DNA of 64,000 nucleotides, taken from Actinomycetospora straminea (GTDB lineage Bacteria; Actinomycetota; Actinomycetes; Mycobacteriales; Pseudonocardiaceae). Positions within the stretch are counted from its first letter, which is position 1, and each line of letters begins with the position of its first letter. Position numbers and translations under genes: made by a program. The DNA lies in assembly GCF_028737255.1 (NCBI RefSeq), contig NZ_JAQZAN010000015.1:62001-126000 (forward strand). Reading direction: 5' to 3'. Positions 34,836 to 42,794 of the stretch are shown piece by piece. The notes beneath the pieces are model-generated. The model was not told the origin of the DNA and made no database searches. It was given only the letters and a program-made list of their open reading frames with translations.

Positions 34836-35453
34836 GTGACCGCGGCCCCGACGCCCCCGAGCCCGCCTCCACGCCGCGACGCCGGACGCCCCCGGGGCGC
34901 CACGATCGTGGCGGCGGTGCTCGCCGCGGTCCGCGCCGAGCTCGCCGAGACCGGGTTCGAGGGTCTCAGCGTCGAACGTGTCGCCCGCCGGGCCGAGGTG
35001 AACAAGACCAGCGTCTACCGACGATGGCCCACCCGCGAGGCCCTCGTCGCCGCGGCCATGGAAGGACTCCTCGAGGAGTTCGGCGCCAGCCCCGACACCG
35101 GCAGCCTCCGTGGCGACCTCCACGCCCTGGCCGCCCCCATCGCCGAGCTCGCCGCCCGACCCGACGGCGTCGCGCTCCTGCGGGCGGCGCTCGCGACCAC
35201 CGCCCCCGGCGACGTGAGGGGCGCCGCGCGGCAGCGCGTCGGCCCTCCCGTCGCGTCGGCGTCCTCGATCGTCGACCGCGCCCGGGCGCGCGGCGAGTGG
35301 CGCGACGGTGCCGACCCGCAGCAGGCCGTCTTCACGCTGGTCGGGGCCATCGTCCACCGCACGCTGCTCGAACACGCCGACCCGACGGGGGAGTGGCTGG
35401 ACGGCCTCGTCGACCTCGTGCACCGAGGGGTCAGCGCTGATCCGCCGCCCTGA
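34836..35453 (+). CDS. TetR-family transcriptional regulator
   Basis: The 205-residue product has a TetR helix-turn-helix at residues 25-75 (ELAETGFEGLSVERVARRAE, then NKTSVYRRWPTREALVAAAM) and an all-helical ligand-binding region. A 20-residue Pro-rich head precedes it. Starting GTG at 34836 lies 69 bases after the P450 stop on the same strand. The palindrome at 33474 is its most likely target. Confidence 0.9.
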   Translation: MTAAPTPPSPPPRRDAGRPRGATIVAAVLAAVRAELAETGFEGLSVERVARRAEVNKTSVYRRWPTREALVAAAMEGLLEEFGASPDTGSLRGDLHALAAPIAELAARPDGVALLRAALATTAPGDVRGAARQRVGPPVASASSIVDRARARGEWRDGADPQQAVFTLVGAIVHRTLLEHADPTGEWLDGLVDLVHRGVSADPPP

Positions 35454-35510
35454 GGGATCAGCGGAGCCGACCTCGTGGCCAGCACCGCACACTCCCCGCC
35501 GCTCCTGGTC

Positions 35511-36260
35511 TCACAGGCCGGCGATCCGTGACGCCGGACTCGCCGGCCGGGACGGCGCCGGGTCTGTGGTGCGCTCCGTCGCGGGGCGGAGGCGGAGGAA
35601 CAGGAAGCCATCGTCCTCGCACACCGACACCGGGGCGAAGCGGTGAGTGCTCGGCAGCGGCGGGCCGGCGAGGATCCTCCCGGCGTCGCCGCCGGCGAGC
35701 ACCGGGGACACGGTCAGGCACAGCTCGTCGATCAGGTCGGCGCGTGCCAGCTGCGCGTTCAGCGTGGGCCCGCCCTCGGCGAGCACCGATGCGTGACCGC
35801 GGCGCCCCAGCGCGCACAGCGCGGCGGGCAGGTCGACGTCCCGCTCACCGGCGACGAGGACGTCGGCCACCTCCGCGGCGCGTTCCCGCCGCTCCGAGGG
35901 TGCGGTGGCGACGGTGACGACGACCGGCCGCACAGGGGTCTCGGTGAACAACGGGGCGTCGAGGTCGAGCTGGCAGGAGCGGGTGACGATGACCAGCGGC
36001 ACGGACGCCGGCCCGTAGCCCTCGGCGCGGACCGTGCCGGCCGCGACCAGGATCGCGTCGGCGAACGAGCGCAACGCGGTGAACACCCGGTGGTCGCCGG
36101 CGCCGCCGAGGGGCCCGGAGACCCCGCCGACGGTGATCGCCCCGTCGACACTGGCGATCATGTTCAGTCGCAGGGCCGGCCGGCCGTCGGCAGCCGGCAG
36201 GCCGGCGTAGACATCGACCGGGTCGATCGGGTCGACGGGGTGCGGGAGCAGCTGGCGCAT
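35511..36260 (-). CDS. RibD C-terminal-type (dihydrofolate reductase-fold) reductase
   Basis: The 249-residue product has the RibD-C pattern: RLNMIASVDGAIT near residue 31, AILVAAGTVRAEGYGP, and the late nucleotide-binding loop LAEGGPTLNAQL. No deaminase domain is attached. Such stand-alone reductases may act in riboflavin or deazaflavin pathways or on other pyrimidines. It ends the minus-strand run that starts at 44170, 40 bases after an SDR gene. Confidence 0.85.
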   Translation of the reverse strand: MRQLLPHPVDPIDPVDVYAGLPAADGRPALRLNMIASVDGAITVGGVSGPLGGAGDHRVFTALRSFADAILVAAGTVRAEGYGPASVPLVIVTRSCQLDLDAPLFTETPVRPVVVTVATAPSERRERAAEVADVLVAGERDVDLPAALCALGRRGHASVLAEGGPTLNAQLARADLIDELCLTVSPVLAGGDAGRILAGPPLPSTHRFAPVSVCEDDGFLFLRLRPATERTTDPAPSRPASPASRIAGL

Positions 36261-36300
36261 CCTGCCCCGTCCACCGACCGGGCCGGACCGTTACGTGTCG

Positions 36301-37008
36301 CTAGCGGGCCAGGTAGCCGCCGTCGAGGACGACGGTTGACCCGGTCATGTAGGACGCCGGCGCCGACGCCACCCACACCACCGCGGCGGCGATCTCCTCC
36401 GGGTCGGCGATGCGGCCCAGGGGCACCTGCGCGAGGAGCTCGCCGCTGACCGCCGAGGTCATCCCGGTCCGGGTGACCCCCGGCGCCACCGCGTTGACGC
36501 GCACGCCGTGCGGCGCCAGCTCCAGCGCCGCGCTGCGGGTCAGGCCCTCCACGCCGTGCTTCGCCGCGGTGTAGGCCCCGTTCCGCGCCATGCCCGTCTC
36601 GGCCAACATCGACGATGTGTTGACGATGCACCCGGCGCCCTGCGTCATCATCTGCCGGGCCTCGTGCTTCAGGCACCGCCAGACCCCCACCAGGTCGACC
36701 TCCAGCACCCGCGCGAAGTCCTCCTCGGAGTACTCCCACAACGGCTGGTAGGGACCGGCGACACCGGCGTTGTTGTGGGCCACGTCGAGCCGGCCGAACG
36801 CGGCCACGGCGGTCGCGATCGCCCGCTCGACCTCGTCGGGACGTCGGACGTCTGCCCGGAGGTGCACCATCTCGCCGGGGAGCTCCGCCAACCGCGCCGC
36901 GTCCACGTCGAGGGCCGCGACGCGCGCCCCGGCCGCGAGGAACGCCAACGCGCTGGCGCGCCCGATGCCCGAGGCGGCGCCGGTGACCAGCACCGCCGAT
37001 CCCTCCAC
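36301..37008 (-). CDS. Short-chain dehydrogenase/reductase
   Basis: The 235-residue classical SDR has TGAASGIG, an NAD-preferring aspartate (ALDVDAAR), NNAGVAG, the catalytic serine in VNTSSM and YTAAKHG. GTG at 37008 starts directly before the first strand. It lies 91 bases downstream of the GMC oxidoreductase gene on the same strand. Substrate unknown; probably a hydroxyl group of the compound handled by the upstream genes. Confidence 0.9.
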   Translation of the reverse strand: MEGSAVLVTGAASGIGRASALAFLAAGARVAALDVDAARLAELPGEMVHLRADVRRPDEVERAIATAVAAFGRLDVAHNNAGVAGPYQPLWEYSEEDFARVLEVDLVGVWRCLKHEARQMMTQGAGCIVNTSSMLAETGMARNGAYTAAKHGVEGLTRSAALELAPHGVRVNAVAPGVTRTGMTSAVSGELLAQVPLGRIADPEEIAAAVVWVASAPASYMTGSTVVLDGGYLAR

Positions 37009-37099
37009 GGCGCGACCCTACTGCGGCCCGGGGGGCCGCAGGCCCCTCCGGACGGCCCCGGACCCGCGTCCCCCGCGCGCCGTCCCCGGCGTCCGGACG

Positions 37100-38677
37100 T
37101 CAGGAGACACCGACGGGCACCGCCCGCTGCGCCGGCACGTGGGCGTCGAGACGGTCGACGAGGTGGTCGGCCACCCGCAGCGCGTTCGCGATGATGGTCA
37201 GCGTCGGGTTCACCGCTGACGAGGACACGAAGAAGCTGGAGTCGACCACGTAGAGGTTGTCCAGCTCGTGCATCCGGCAGTCCCGATCCAGTGCGGAGCT
37301 GGCGGGGTCGGCCCCGAAGCGCACCGTCCCGTTCTGGTGCGCGACCCCCGAGATCCCCAGCCGGCCCCCGCGGTAGCCGTAGCCCTCGAGGACCTCTTCG
37401 CGGCACCGGATGCTCGAGAGCAGGCCGGTGAACTTCTCCCGCAGCCGGCGGTGGGCATCGAGGTTGGTGGGCGTGTAGCGCAGCGAGATGGCCCCGTCGC
37501 CGTCCACGAGGACCTGGTTGCCGGGCAGGGGCAGGTCCTCGGTGGTCAGCCAGAAGTCCATCGCGTGCCGGGCGAGGTCCGCCGGGTCCTCGGCCTCGGG
37601 CGCGTCGAACCCGATCAGCGTGGCGTTGGACTTGCCCAGCATCTGCATCGCACCCAGCGGCGGGCCGCCGTCGCCGTCGTCGAAGTAGTAGTCGTTGATG
37701 CCGAGCGTCTTCTGGAACTTCGTCGGGTTGGGGACGGTGGAGAAGGCGATCAGCGAGGAGTTGTTGTGCATCATCAGGTGCCGCCCGACGACGCCGCTGC
37801 CGTTGCCGAGCCCGGCGGGGTGGGTGTCACTGGCGCTGCGCAGCAGCAGTGCCGCGGAGTTGATCGCCCCACCGGCGACGGCGACGATGTCCGCCGAGTA
37901 CTCCTCGCGGACGCCGTCGCGCTCCACGACGACACGGTCGATCGCACGTCCCGACGGGTCGGTCTCCAGGCGCGTGACCCGGGCGTCGGTGAGCAGCGTG
38001 ACGTTCGGGTGCCGCAGCGCCGGCTCGACGCAGATCGTCTGGGCGTCGGCCTTGCCGTTGGTGAGACAGGGGTAGCCGTCGCAGGTCGCGCAGCGCACGC
38101 AGGGCGAGGTCTGCATGGCCTCCTCGTCCATGAGGATGCCGTTGGGCAGGGGGAACGGGTGCAGGCCGATCCGTGTCAGGTCACTCTCCAGCTGCGCGAT
38201 GCGCGGTTCGTGGCTGATCGGGGGATGGGGATAGGGGCTCGCCGTGGGCGGGTCGGTCGGGTCCACGCCCCGACGGCCGTGGACCCGGTAGAGCTGCTCC
38301 GCCCTCGTGTAGTAGGGCTCGAAATCGGTGTACGACAGCGGCCAGGCAGGGGAGACACCGTCGACGTGCGCCACGGCACCGAAGTCGCGTTCGCGCATCC
38401 GGAAGAGGATCGCCCCGTAGACCTTGGTGTTCCCGCCGACGTAGTAGTGCTGCTTGGGGGTGAACCGCTTGCCGGTCGCGGCGTCGGTCCACGTGCCGGA
38501 GTTGCTGTAGCGCCCGTCGAGCCACACCGCGCGCGGATCCCAGTTCTCGATCTCGCGCGGGAGCCGCCCACCGCGCTCGAGCAGCAGGATGCGCTTGCCG
38601 GTGGGGGCGAGCGCGTGGACGAGGGTGCCACCGCCGGCGCCGGAGCCGATGACGATGACGTCGTAGTGGTCGGACAT
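37100..38677 (-). CDS. GMC family FAD oxidoreductase
   Basis: The 525-residue product begins with the FAD site (DVIVIGSGAGGGTLVHALAP) and ends with the GMC C-terminal region (YVVDSSFFVSSSAVNPTLTI). It oxidises an alcohol, sugar or lactol. A cysteine cluster at about residues 193-206 (CVRCATCDGYPC) is unusual and could bind a metal or iron-sulfur centre, as in some membrane-linked sugar dehydrogenases. It starts 14 bases after the cyclase-family gene in the same operon. Confidence 0.88.
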   Translation of the reverse strand: MSDHYDVIVIGSGAGGGTLVHALAPTGKRILLLERGGRLPREIENWDPRAVWLDGRYSNSGTWTDAATGKRFTPKQHYYVGGNTKVYGAILFRMRERDFGAVAHVDGVSPAWPLSYTDFEPYYTRAEQLYRVHGRRGVDPTDPPTASPYPHPPISHEPRIAQLESDLTRIGLHPFPLPNGILMDEEAMQTSPCVRCATCDGYPCLTNGKADAQTICVEPALRHPNVTLLTDARVTRLETDPSGRAIDRVVVERDGVREEYSADIVAVAGGAINSAALLLRSASDTHPAGLGNGSGVVGRHLMMHNNSSLIAFSTVPNPTKFQKTLGINDYYFDDGDGGPPLGAMQMLGKSNATLIGFDAPEAEDPADLARHAMDFWLTTEDLPLPGNQVLVDGDGAISLRYTPTNLDAHRRLREKFTGLLSSIRCREEVLEGYGYRGGRLGISGVAHQNGTVRFGADPASSALDRDCRMHELDNLYVVDSSFFVSSSAVNPTLTIIANALRVADHLVDRLDAHVPAQRAVPVGVS

Positions 38678-38691
38678 GAGGGCTCTGCCTT

Positions 38692-39606
38692 TCAGGTGAT
38701 CGCCAGCGGAGCGACCCAGGCCCCGGTGGCGCCGCGCAGCTTGGCGTGGGAGACGACGAGCAGGAACTCGGCGACGCGGTCACGGACGAGCTCGCCGAGG
38801 CGGAGGTTCTCCGCGACGAGCACCCCGTGGCGGGTGTTGAGCGTCTGCGGGACGACGAACGGCCGGTCCTTGTGCTCGGGCGGGTAGGCCCCGAAGCTCC
38901 AGGTGTCGGCGCCGGTCAGGGCGACGCGGGCGTCGGCGAGCCACTCACCGACCTCCACGCCGGGACCGGGCTCGGCGTGGGCGTAGGTCGCGTTGTCGAC
39001 CCCCCACAGCCCGCCCCACCCGGTGTGGAACAGCACGGCGTCGCCGGGGCGGACGGTGAGCCCGGCGCGGTCCAGGGCGACCCGGACGTCATCGGGGGTG
39101 ACGACGTCGCCGCCGTCGAGCCGCTCCACACCGCGCACGGCGGCGATGTCCAGGCACAGGCCCCGGGTCACGATCTGCGGCAGGGTGTCGATGCCGAGGC
39201 GGCTGGTGCCGTGGTCCTCGACGATCTCGGCCAGGCGGTGCCCGTTGTAGGTGCGGTCGCCGTCCTGCAGGTGGTTGAGCCCGTCGAGGTGCGTCCCCAT
39301 CTGCTGGGTCGCCGTCACCTGCTCGACGATCCAGTTCGCGTTGTTGGCGCCCAGCCCCGCCGGGCCCGCGTTCGCGCCGCGGCGGTTGATGTGGTGGTAG
39401 TTGGTGGTCAGGTACTGGCGGAAGCTGCGGCCCGGGAAGGCCGGCACGTGCTCGTCCAGCACGTGCGCGAGGTCGTGGACCCGGCCTCGGCGCACGAGCC
39501 CGGCGGCCGCGACCACGCCCTCGGCCGTGATCTCGTTGAGGGCACCGGCCTCGTCGTCGGCTCCGTAGCGCGACGGCCACCAGGCCTCGGGGGCCGCGGT
39601 GCTCAT
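38692..39606 (-). CDS. Cyclase family (kynurenine formamidase-like) hydrolase
   Basis: The 304-residue product has the metal-binding signature HxGTHxD as QQMGTHLDGLNH and a conserved PGDAVLFHTGW block. Members are zinc hydrolases that open amides or lactones. Next to a GMC oxidoreductase and an SDR it may open a lactone made by oxidation. ATG at 39606 overlaps the SDR stop (ATGA). Confidence 0.88.
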   Translation of the reverse strand: MSTAAPEAWWPSRYGADDEAGALNEITAEGVVAAAGLVRRGRVHDLAHVLDEHVPAFPGRSFRQYLTTNYHHINRRGANAGPAGLGANNANWIVEQVTATQQMGTHLDGLNHLQDGDRTYNGHRLAEIVEDHGTSRLGIDTLPQIVTRGLCLDIAAVRGVERLDGGDVVTPDDVRVALDRAGLTVRPGDAVLFHTGWGGLWGVDNATYAHAEPGPGVEVGEWLADARVALTGADTWSFGAYPPEHKDRPFVVPQTLNTRHGVLVAENLRLGELVRDRVAEFLLVVSHAKLRGATGAWVAPLAIT

Positions 39607-40424
39607 TCGGAGGACCAGGTGGTCTCGAAGCTCGGGAAGAGTGTCAGCCCGCCGTCGACGAACAATGTCTGACCGGTGATGTAGGTGGCCTCGTCCGAGA
39701 GCAGGAAGGCGGTCGCGGCCGCCATCTCCTCCGCGCCGCCGGCCCGCCGCATGGGGATGTGCGACTCGACGGCGGCCCGCTTGACCGGGTCGTCGATCCA
39801 GCTGCGGTTGATCGGCGTCACGGTGGCGCCGGGGCCGATGCCGTTGACGCGGATGTCGCGACCGGCGTACTCGAGCGCGAGCGTGCGGGTCAGGTTCTGC
39901 ATCCCGCCCTTGGACACCGAGTAGCCGGCGAAGCGCGGCTTGGGGATCAGCTGGTGAACGCTGGACACGTTGACGATCGCGCCGGGGCGGCCGGCGTCGA
40001 GGAAGCGGCGGAGGGCCTGCTGGGCACACAGGAACGCGCCGCGCAGGTTGACCGCGAGGACCCGGTCGAAGTCGGCGACGGGGAGCTTGTCGGTGTCCTC
40101 GGCGACCTGGATGCCTGCGTTGTTGACGAGGAAGTCGACCCGGCCGTATGCGGACGCGACTTCCTCGAACATCCGGGCGACCTGCGACTCGTCGGACACG
40201 TCGGCCTCGACGAGCATCGGGCGCGTGCCGGACTCGGCCATCTGCTTCATGCAGATGTCCACGCCGTGCTCGATCTGGTCGCGGGTCTCCTCGGCCCCCT
40301 CCGGGCGGCCGACGTAGTTGATGGCGACGTCGACGCCCTCCTCGCCGAGTCGCACGGCGATGGTCTGGCCGATGCCGGAGCTGCCGCCGGTCACGATCGC
40401 GGTCTTGCCCTGCAGTCCTTTCAC
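39603..40424 (-). CDS. SDR oxidoreductase, glucose 1-dehydrogenase-like
   Basis: The 273-residue SDR has TGGSSGIG, NNAGIQV, the catalytic NVSSVH and YSVSKGG, and the C-terminal YITGQTLFVDGG. The pattern is that of bacterial glucose 1-dehydrogenase-like SDRs, so a sugar or polyol substrate is plausible. An insertion of about 15 residues after strand two (DICMKQMAESGTR) is unusual. GTG at 40424 has CCAGGAGG upstream. Confidence 0.88.
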   Translation of the reverse strand: MKGLQGKTAIVTGGSSGIGQTIAVRLGEEGVDVAINYVGRPEGAEETRDQIEHGVDICMKQMAESGTRPMLVEADVSDESQVARMFEEVASAYGRVDFLVNNAGIQVAEDTDKLPVADFDRVLAVNLRGAFLCAQQALRRFLDAGRPGAIVNVSSVHQLIPKPRFAGYSVSKGGMQNLTRTLALEYAGRDIRVNGIGPGATVTPINRSWIDDPVKRAAVESHIPMRRAGGAEEMAAATAFLLSDEATYITGQTLFVDGGLTLFPSFETTWSSE

Positions 40425-40441
40425 GGTGTCCTCCTGGAGTG

Positions 40442-40487
40442 GTCACGAGCGGTGTGGGTCACGAGCGGTGTGGTCACGAGCGGTGCG
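40442..40487. repeat. Triple direct repeat of about 15 bp
   Basis: GTCACGAGCGGTGTG occurs at 40442, 40458 and 40473, the last with one change, with units of 16 and 15 bases. The repeat forms the end of the 40443-41117 gene and the leader of the SDR gene. It may be slippage-prone; each 15-base step would add or remove five residues (TARDH-like). Confidence 0.6.
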
Positions 40488-41117
40488 GAAGAAGGCGGCG
40501 AGGTCGGCGACGGAGCCGAGCTCGCGTCGGGTCCGGGCGGCCCCGAACGACCGGTCGAAGAAGCCGTCGGGGTCGTCGAGGGCGTCCCACGGCCCGGCGT
40601 AGGCGTAGGGCTCACCGATCGCGGCGTCGCCGGGGGAGACGCCGTAGTTGACCCGGTCGACGCTGATGCCGAGGTCGAAGTGCTCGGGCCAGAGCCGCGC
40701 CGGCTCGTCCGGGGCGAGGTCGGCCAGGGCCTGCGCCCCGAGCCGGTACCAGTCGGCGAGCTCGCGGGCCGCAGCCGGGTCGACGGCCAGGGGTTCGTCG
40801 GGGTGGCAGGGCGTGGCGGGCGGGTAGACGCCGGCGGGGGCGCCGGGCTCGATGCCGACGAGGTCGGCGGCCTCGCGCAGCGTGCGCGGGACGCGCCGGA
40901 CCTCACGGCCGTCGCGGACCACCACCAGGTGCTCGCCGTCCACGGTGACCCGGGTCGCCGGGGTCCCGACCTCGGGCGTCCCGAAGCCACCGGGCGCGAC
41001 CTGCAGGCTGATGTGCCCGTCCATCGCGTACCGGGCCGGCGCCAGGACGTGCTCGGCGAGTCGGTGCCAGGCCTCCCGGGTGGCGACGAGGACCTCGCTC
41101 GTCATCGCTGCGCTCAT
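40443..41117 (-). CDS. Actinobacterial protein of unknown function
   Basis: The 224-residue product was not assigned to a named family, but it has a sensible protein composition: a helix (REAWHRLAEHVLAPARYAMD) followed by a strand-rich part with ISLQVAPGGFGTPE, and a W/F-rich end (RLWPEHFDLGISVDRVNYGV). No membrane segment. The N-terminus may be the ATG at 41117 or 41105. Its first 215 bases overlap the tail of the membrane protein gene in another frame. It sits inside the operon, 18 bases before the SDR. Confidence 0.7.
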   Translation of the reverse strand: MSAAMTSEVLVATREAWHRLAEHVLAPARYAMDGHISLQVAPGGFGTPEVGTPATRVTVDGEHLVVVRDGREVRRVPRTLREAADLVGIEPGAPAGVYPPATPCHPDEPLAVDPAAARELADWYRLGAQALADLAPDEPARLWPEHFDLGISVDRVNYGVSPGDAAIGEPYAYAGPWDALDDPDGFFDRSFGAARTRRELGSVADLAAFFRTARDHTARDPHRS

Positions 41118-41562
41118 GGGGGATCCGACCGGCGAACCGGCGTGGCGTTACGGTCCGCGCGACGACGGCCAGGGCGGCGATCGTCAGTCCGCCGACGAGG
41201 ACGACGGGCCACCGGAGCTCCGCCACCTCCGCGCGCCGGAACACCGCGCCGAGCGCGCCGATCGTCACGACGGGGAAGGCCACGAACAGGCACCGCCGCG
41301 ACCACCGCGGCGGCGTGACGGCCGCGAGGACGATCGCCGCGAGCGCCGTGTGGAACACGACGAACGGTGCGATCCCGGGCTGCAGGCTGACCGTCACCGA
41401 CCAGCCGTAGCGGACGTGCCACACCCCCACCACGTGCGCGACGACGACAGCCGCCGTCGCGAGGGCCGGCCACCGGGAGGGGTGTCCGGTGGCGGACACG
41501 ACCGTCGTCGCGCAGACGCCCAGGTAGCCGAGGAACGCCAGCGCGAAGACGGCGTCGCTCAC
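40903..41562 (-). CDS. Small multi-pass membrane protein with long overlapping tail
   Basis: The 219-residue reading frame has five membrane segments in its first 145 residues (VFALAFLGYLGVCATTVV, then four more) and an Arg/Pro-rich tail of 75 residues that lies in the antiporter operon over the start of the next gene. The tail looks like out-of-frame DNA, so the true stop may differ or a frameshift may be present. GTG at 41562 overlaps the antiporter stop (GTGA). Possibly an accessory subunit of the antiporter. Confidence 0.6.
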   Translation of the reverse strand: MSDAVFALAFLGYLGVCATTVVSATGHPSRWPALATAAVVVAHVVGVWHVRYGWSVTVSLQPGIAPFVVFHTALAAIVLAAVTPPRWSRRCLFVAFPVVTIGALGAVFRRAEVAELRWPVVLVGGLTIAALAVVARTVTPRRFAGRIPHERSDDERGPRRHPGGLAPTRRARPGAGPVRDGRAHQPAGRARWLRDARGRDPGDPGHRGRRAPGGGPRRP

Positions 41563-42794
41563 GCCGTTCCTCGCGCGGGGTCCGCCTCGGCAGGAGCTCG
41601 CGGCTCGGGCACCCTCTCGGCGCCGCGGCGCAGCACGGCCAGGGCGACCGCCGGGAACACGAGCACCGAGATCAGCCCGGCCGCGATCAGCGCGGCCCCG
41701 GAGGCGGGCGTGAGCGCGCCGAGCCGTTCGCCGATCATGGTCGCGGCGACGATGAACGGCAGCGAGGTCGCCTGCAGGAAGCCGGCGGCCACCGTCCGGC
41801 GGGTTCCGAGGGTCCGCCGATAGACCACCGCCGGCAGCGCCCGCACCACGAGCAGCGCGGCCAGGAACACGGGGACCTGGACCAGCCCGGCGGTCGACGC
41901 GAAGAGCGCCCGGGCGTCGAAGGCGATCCCGCTGGCCACGAAGAACACGGGGATGACGAAGCCGTAGCCGATGGCGTTGAGCTTCACCGCGGTCTGCGGG
42001 TGGGTGACGGCGGCACCCGGGTCGATCAGGCGCAGCGCCGCGCCGGCCAGGAAGGCCCCCAGGATCGCCTCGAACCCCAGACCCTGGGCCAGCGCGACGA
42101 ACGCCACGAGGAGCACGACCGCGAACCGCACGCGGATCTGTGCCGTCGTGTCCGCCAGCATGCTGAGCACCCGCATGGCCCGAGCGGTGCGCTCGGCGCG
42201 CATCAGGGCGAGGACAGCGAGCGCGGCGACCACGACGAGGCCGACGAGCAGCAGCAGCTTGGCCCCGAGCCCGCTCGACTCCTCGGAGAAGAACAGCGAC
42301 AGCAGGATGACCGCGCCGAAGTCGGCGATCGACGCGGCCGCCACGATCAGCTGTCCGGTCGCCCCCGAGATCTCGCCGGCGTCCTTGAGGACCGGGACGA
42401 CGAGCCCGAGCGAGGTGGCGCACAGGATGATCGCCACCAGCAACGGGGCCGTGGTGAGACCAGCCGCCCCGAGCGCCGCGCCGGCGCCGACCGCCACCAC
42501 GAAGGACAGGACGAAGCCCATCAGGGCCAGGCGCAGCGGCCGGCCGCGCAGCCGGTGGACATCGATCTCCAGGCCCGCGAGGAACAGCAGGAACGCCAGC
42601 CCGATCAACGCCAGGACCTGCACGGGCACGTCGGTGTCCACCCAGCCCAGGACCGAGGGTCCGAGCACGATGCCCGCGACGATCTCCAGCACCGGCGAGG
42701 GCACCCGCAGCCCCGGAGCGAGCCGCACGGCGAGCGGCGCGAGGAACGCCACCGTGACGACGATCAGCAGGTTGGTGAACGCCATCGTCGTCAC
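41559..42794 (-). CDS. CPA2-family (KefB/NapA-like) cation:proton antiporter
   Basis: The 411-residue membrane protein has about 12 helices, with family blocks IVAGIVLGPSVLGWV, LFLAGLEIDVHRLRG and VFFVASGIAFDARALF. No TrkA-N domain is attached, so regulation would need a partner protein. It exchanges Na+ or K+ for protons. GTG at 42794 overlaps the stop of the flavoprotein gene; ATG at 42785 is an alternative. Translational coupling with a flavoprotein disulfide reductase recalls Kef systems that sense thiol status, though this is inference. Confidence 0.88.
   Translation of the reverse strand: MTTMAFTNLLIVVTVAFLAPLAVRLAPGLRVPSPVLEIVAGIVLGPSVLGWVDTDVPVQVLALIGLAFLLFLAGLEIDVHRLRGRPLRLALMGFVLSFVVAVGAGAALGAAGLTTAPLLVAIILCATSLGLVVPVLKDAGEISGATGQLIVAAASIADFGAVILLSLFFSEESSGLGAKLLLLVGLVVVAALAVLALMRAERTARAMRVLSMLADTTAQIRVRFAVVLLVAFVALAQGLGFEAILGAFLAGAALRLIDPGAAVTHPQTAVKLNAIGYGFVIPVFFVASGIAFDARALFASTAGLVQVPVFLAALLVVRALPAVVYRRTLGTRRTVAAGFLQATSLPFIVAATMIGERLGALTPASGAALIAAGLISVLVFPAVALAVLRRGAERVPEPRAPAEADPARGTA

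Noticed and set aside
33078-35492. 804-codon minus-strand open frame
   Set aside because: It covers the P450 and TetR genes in antisense and has low-complexity composition.
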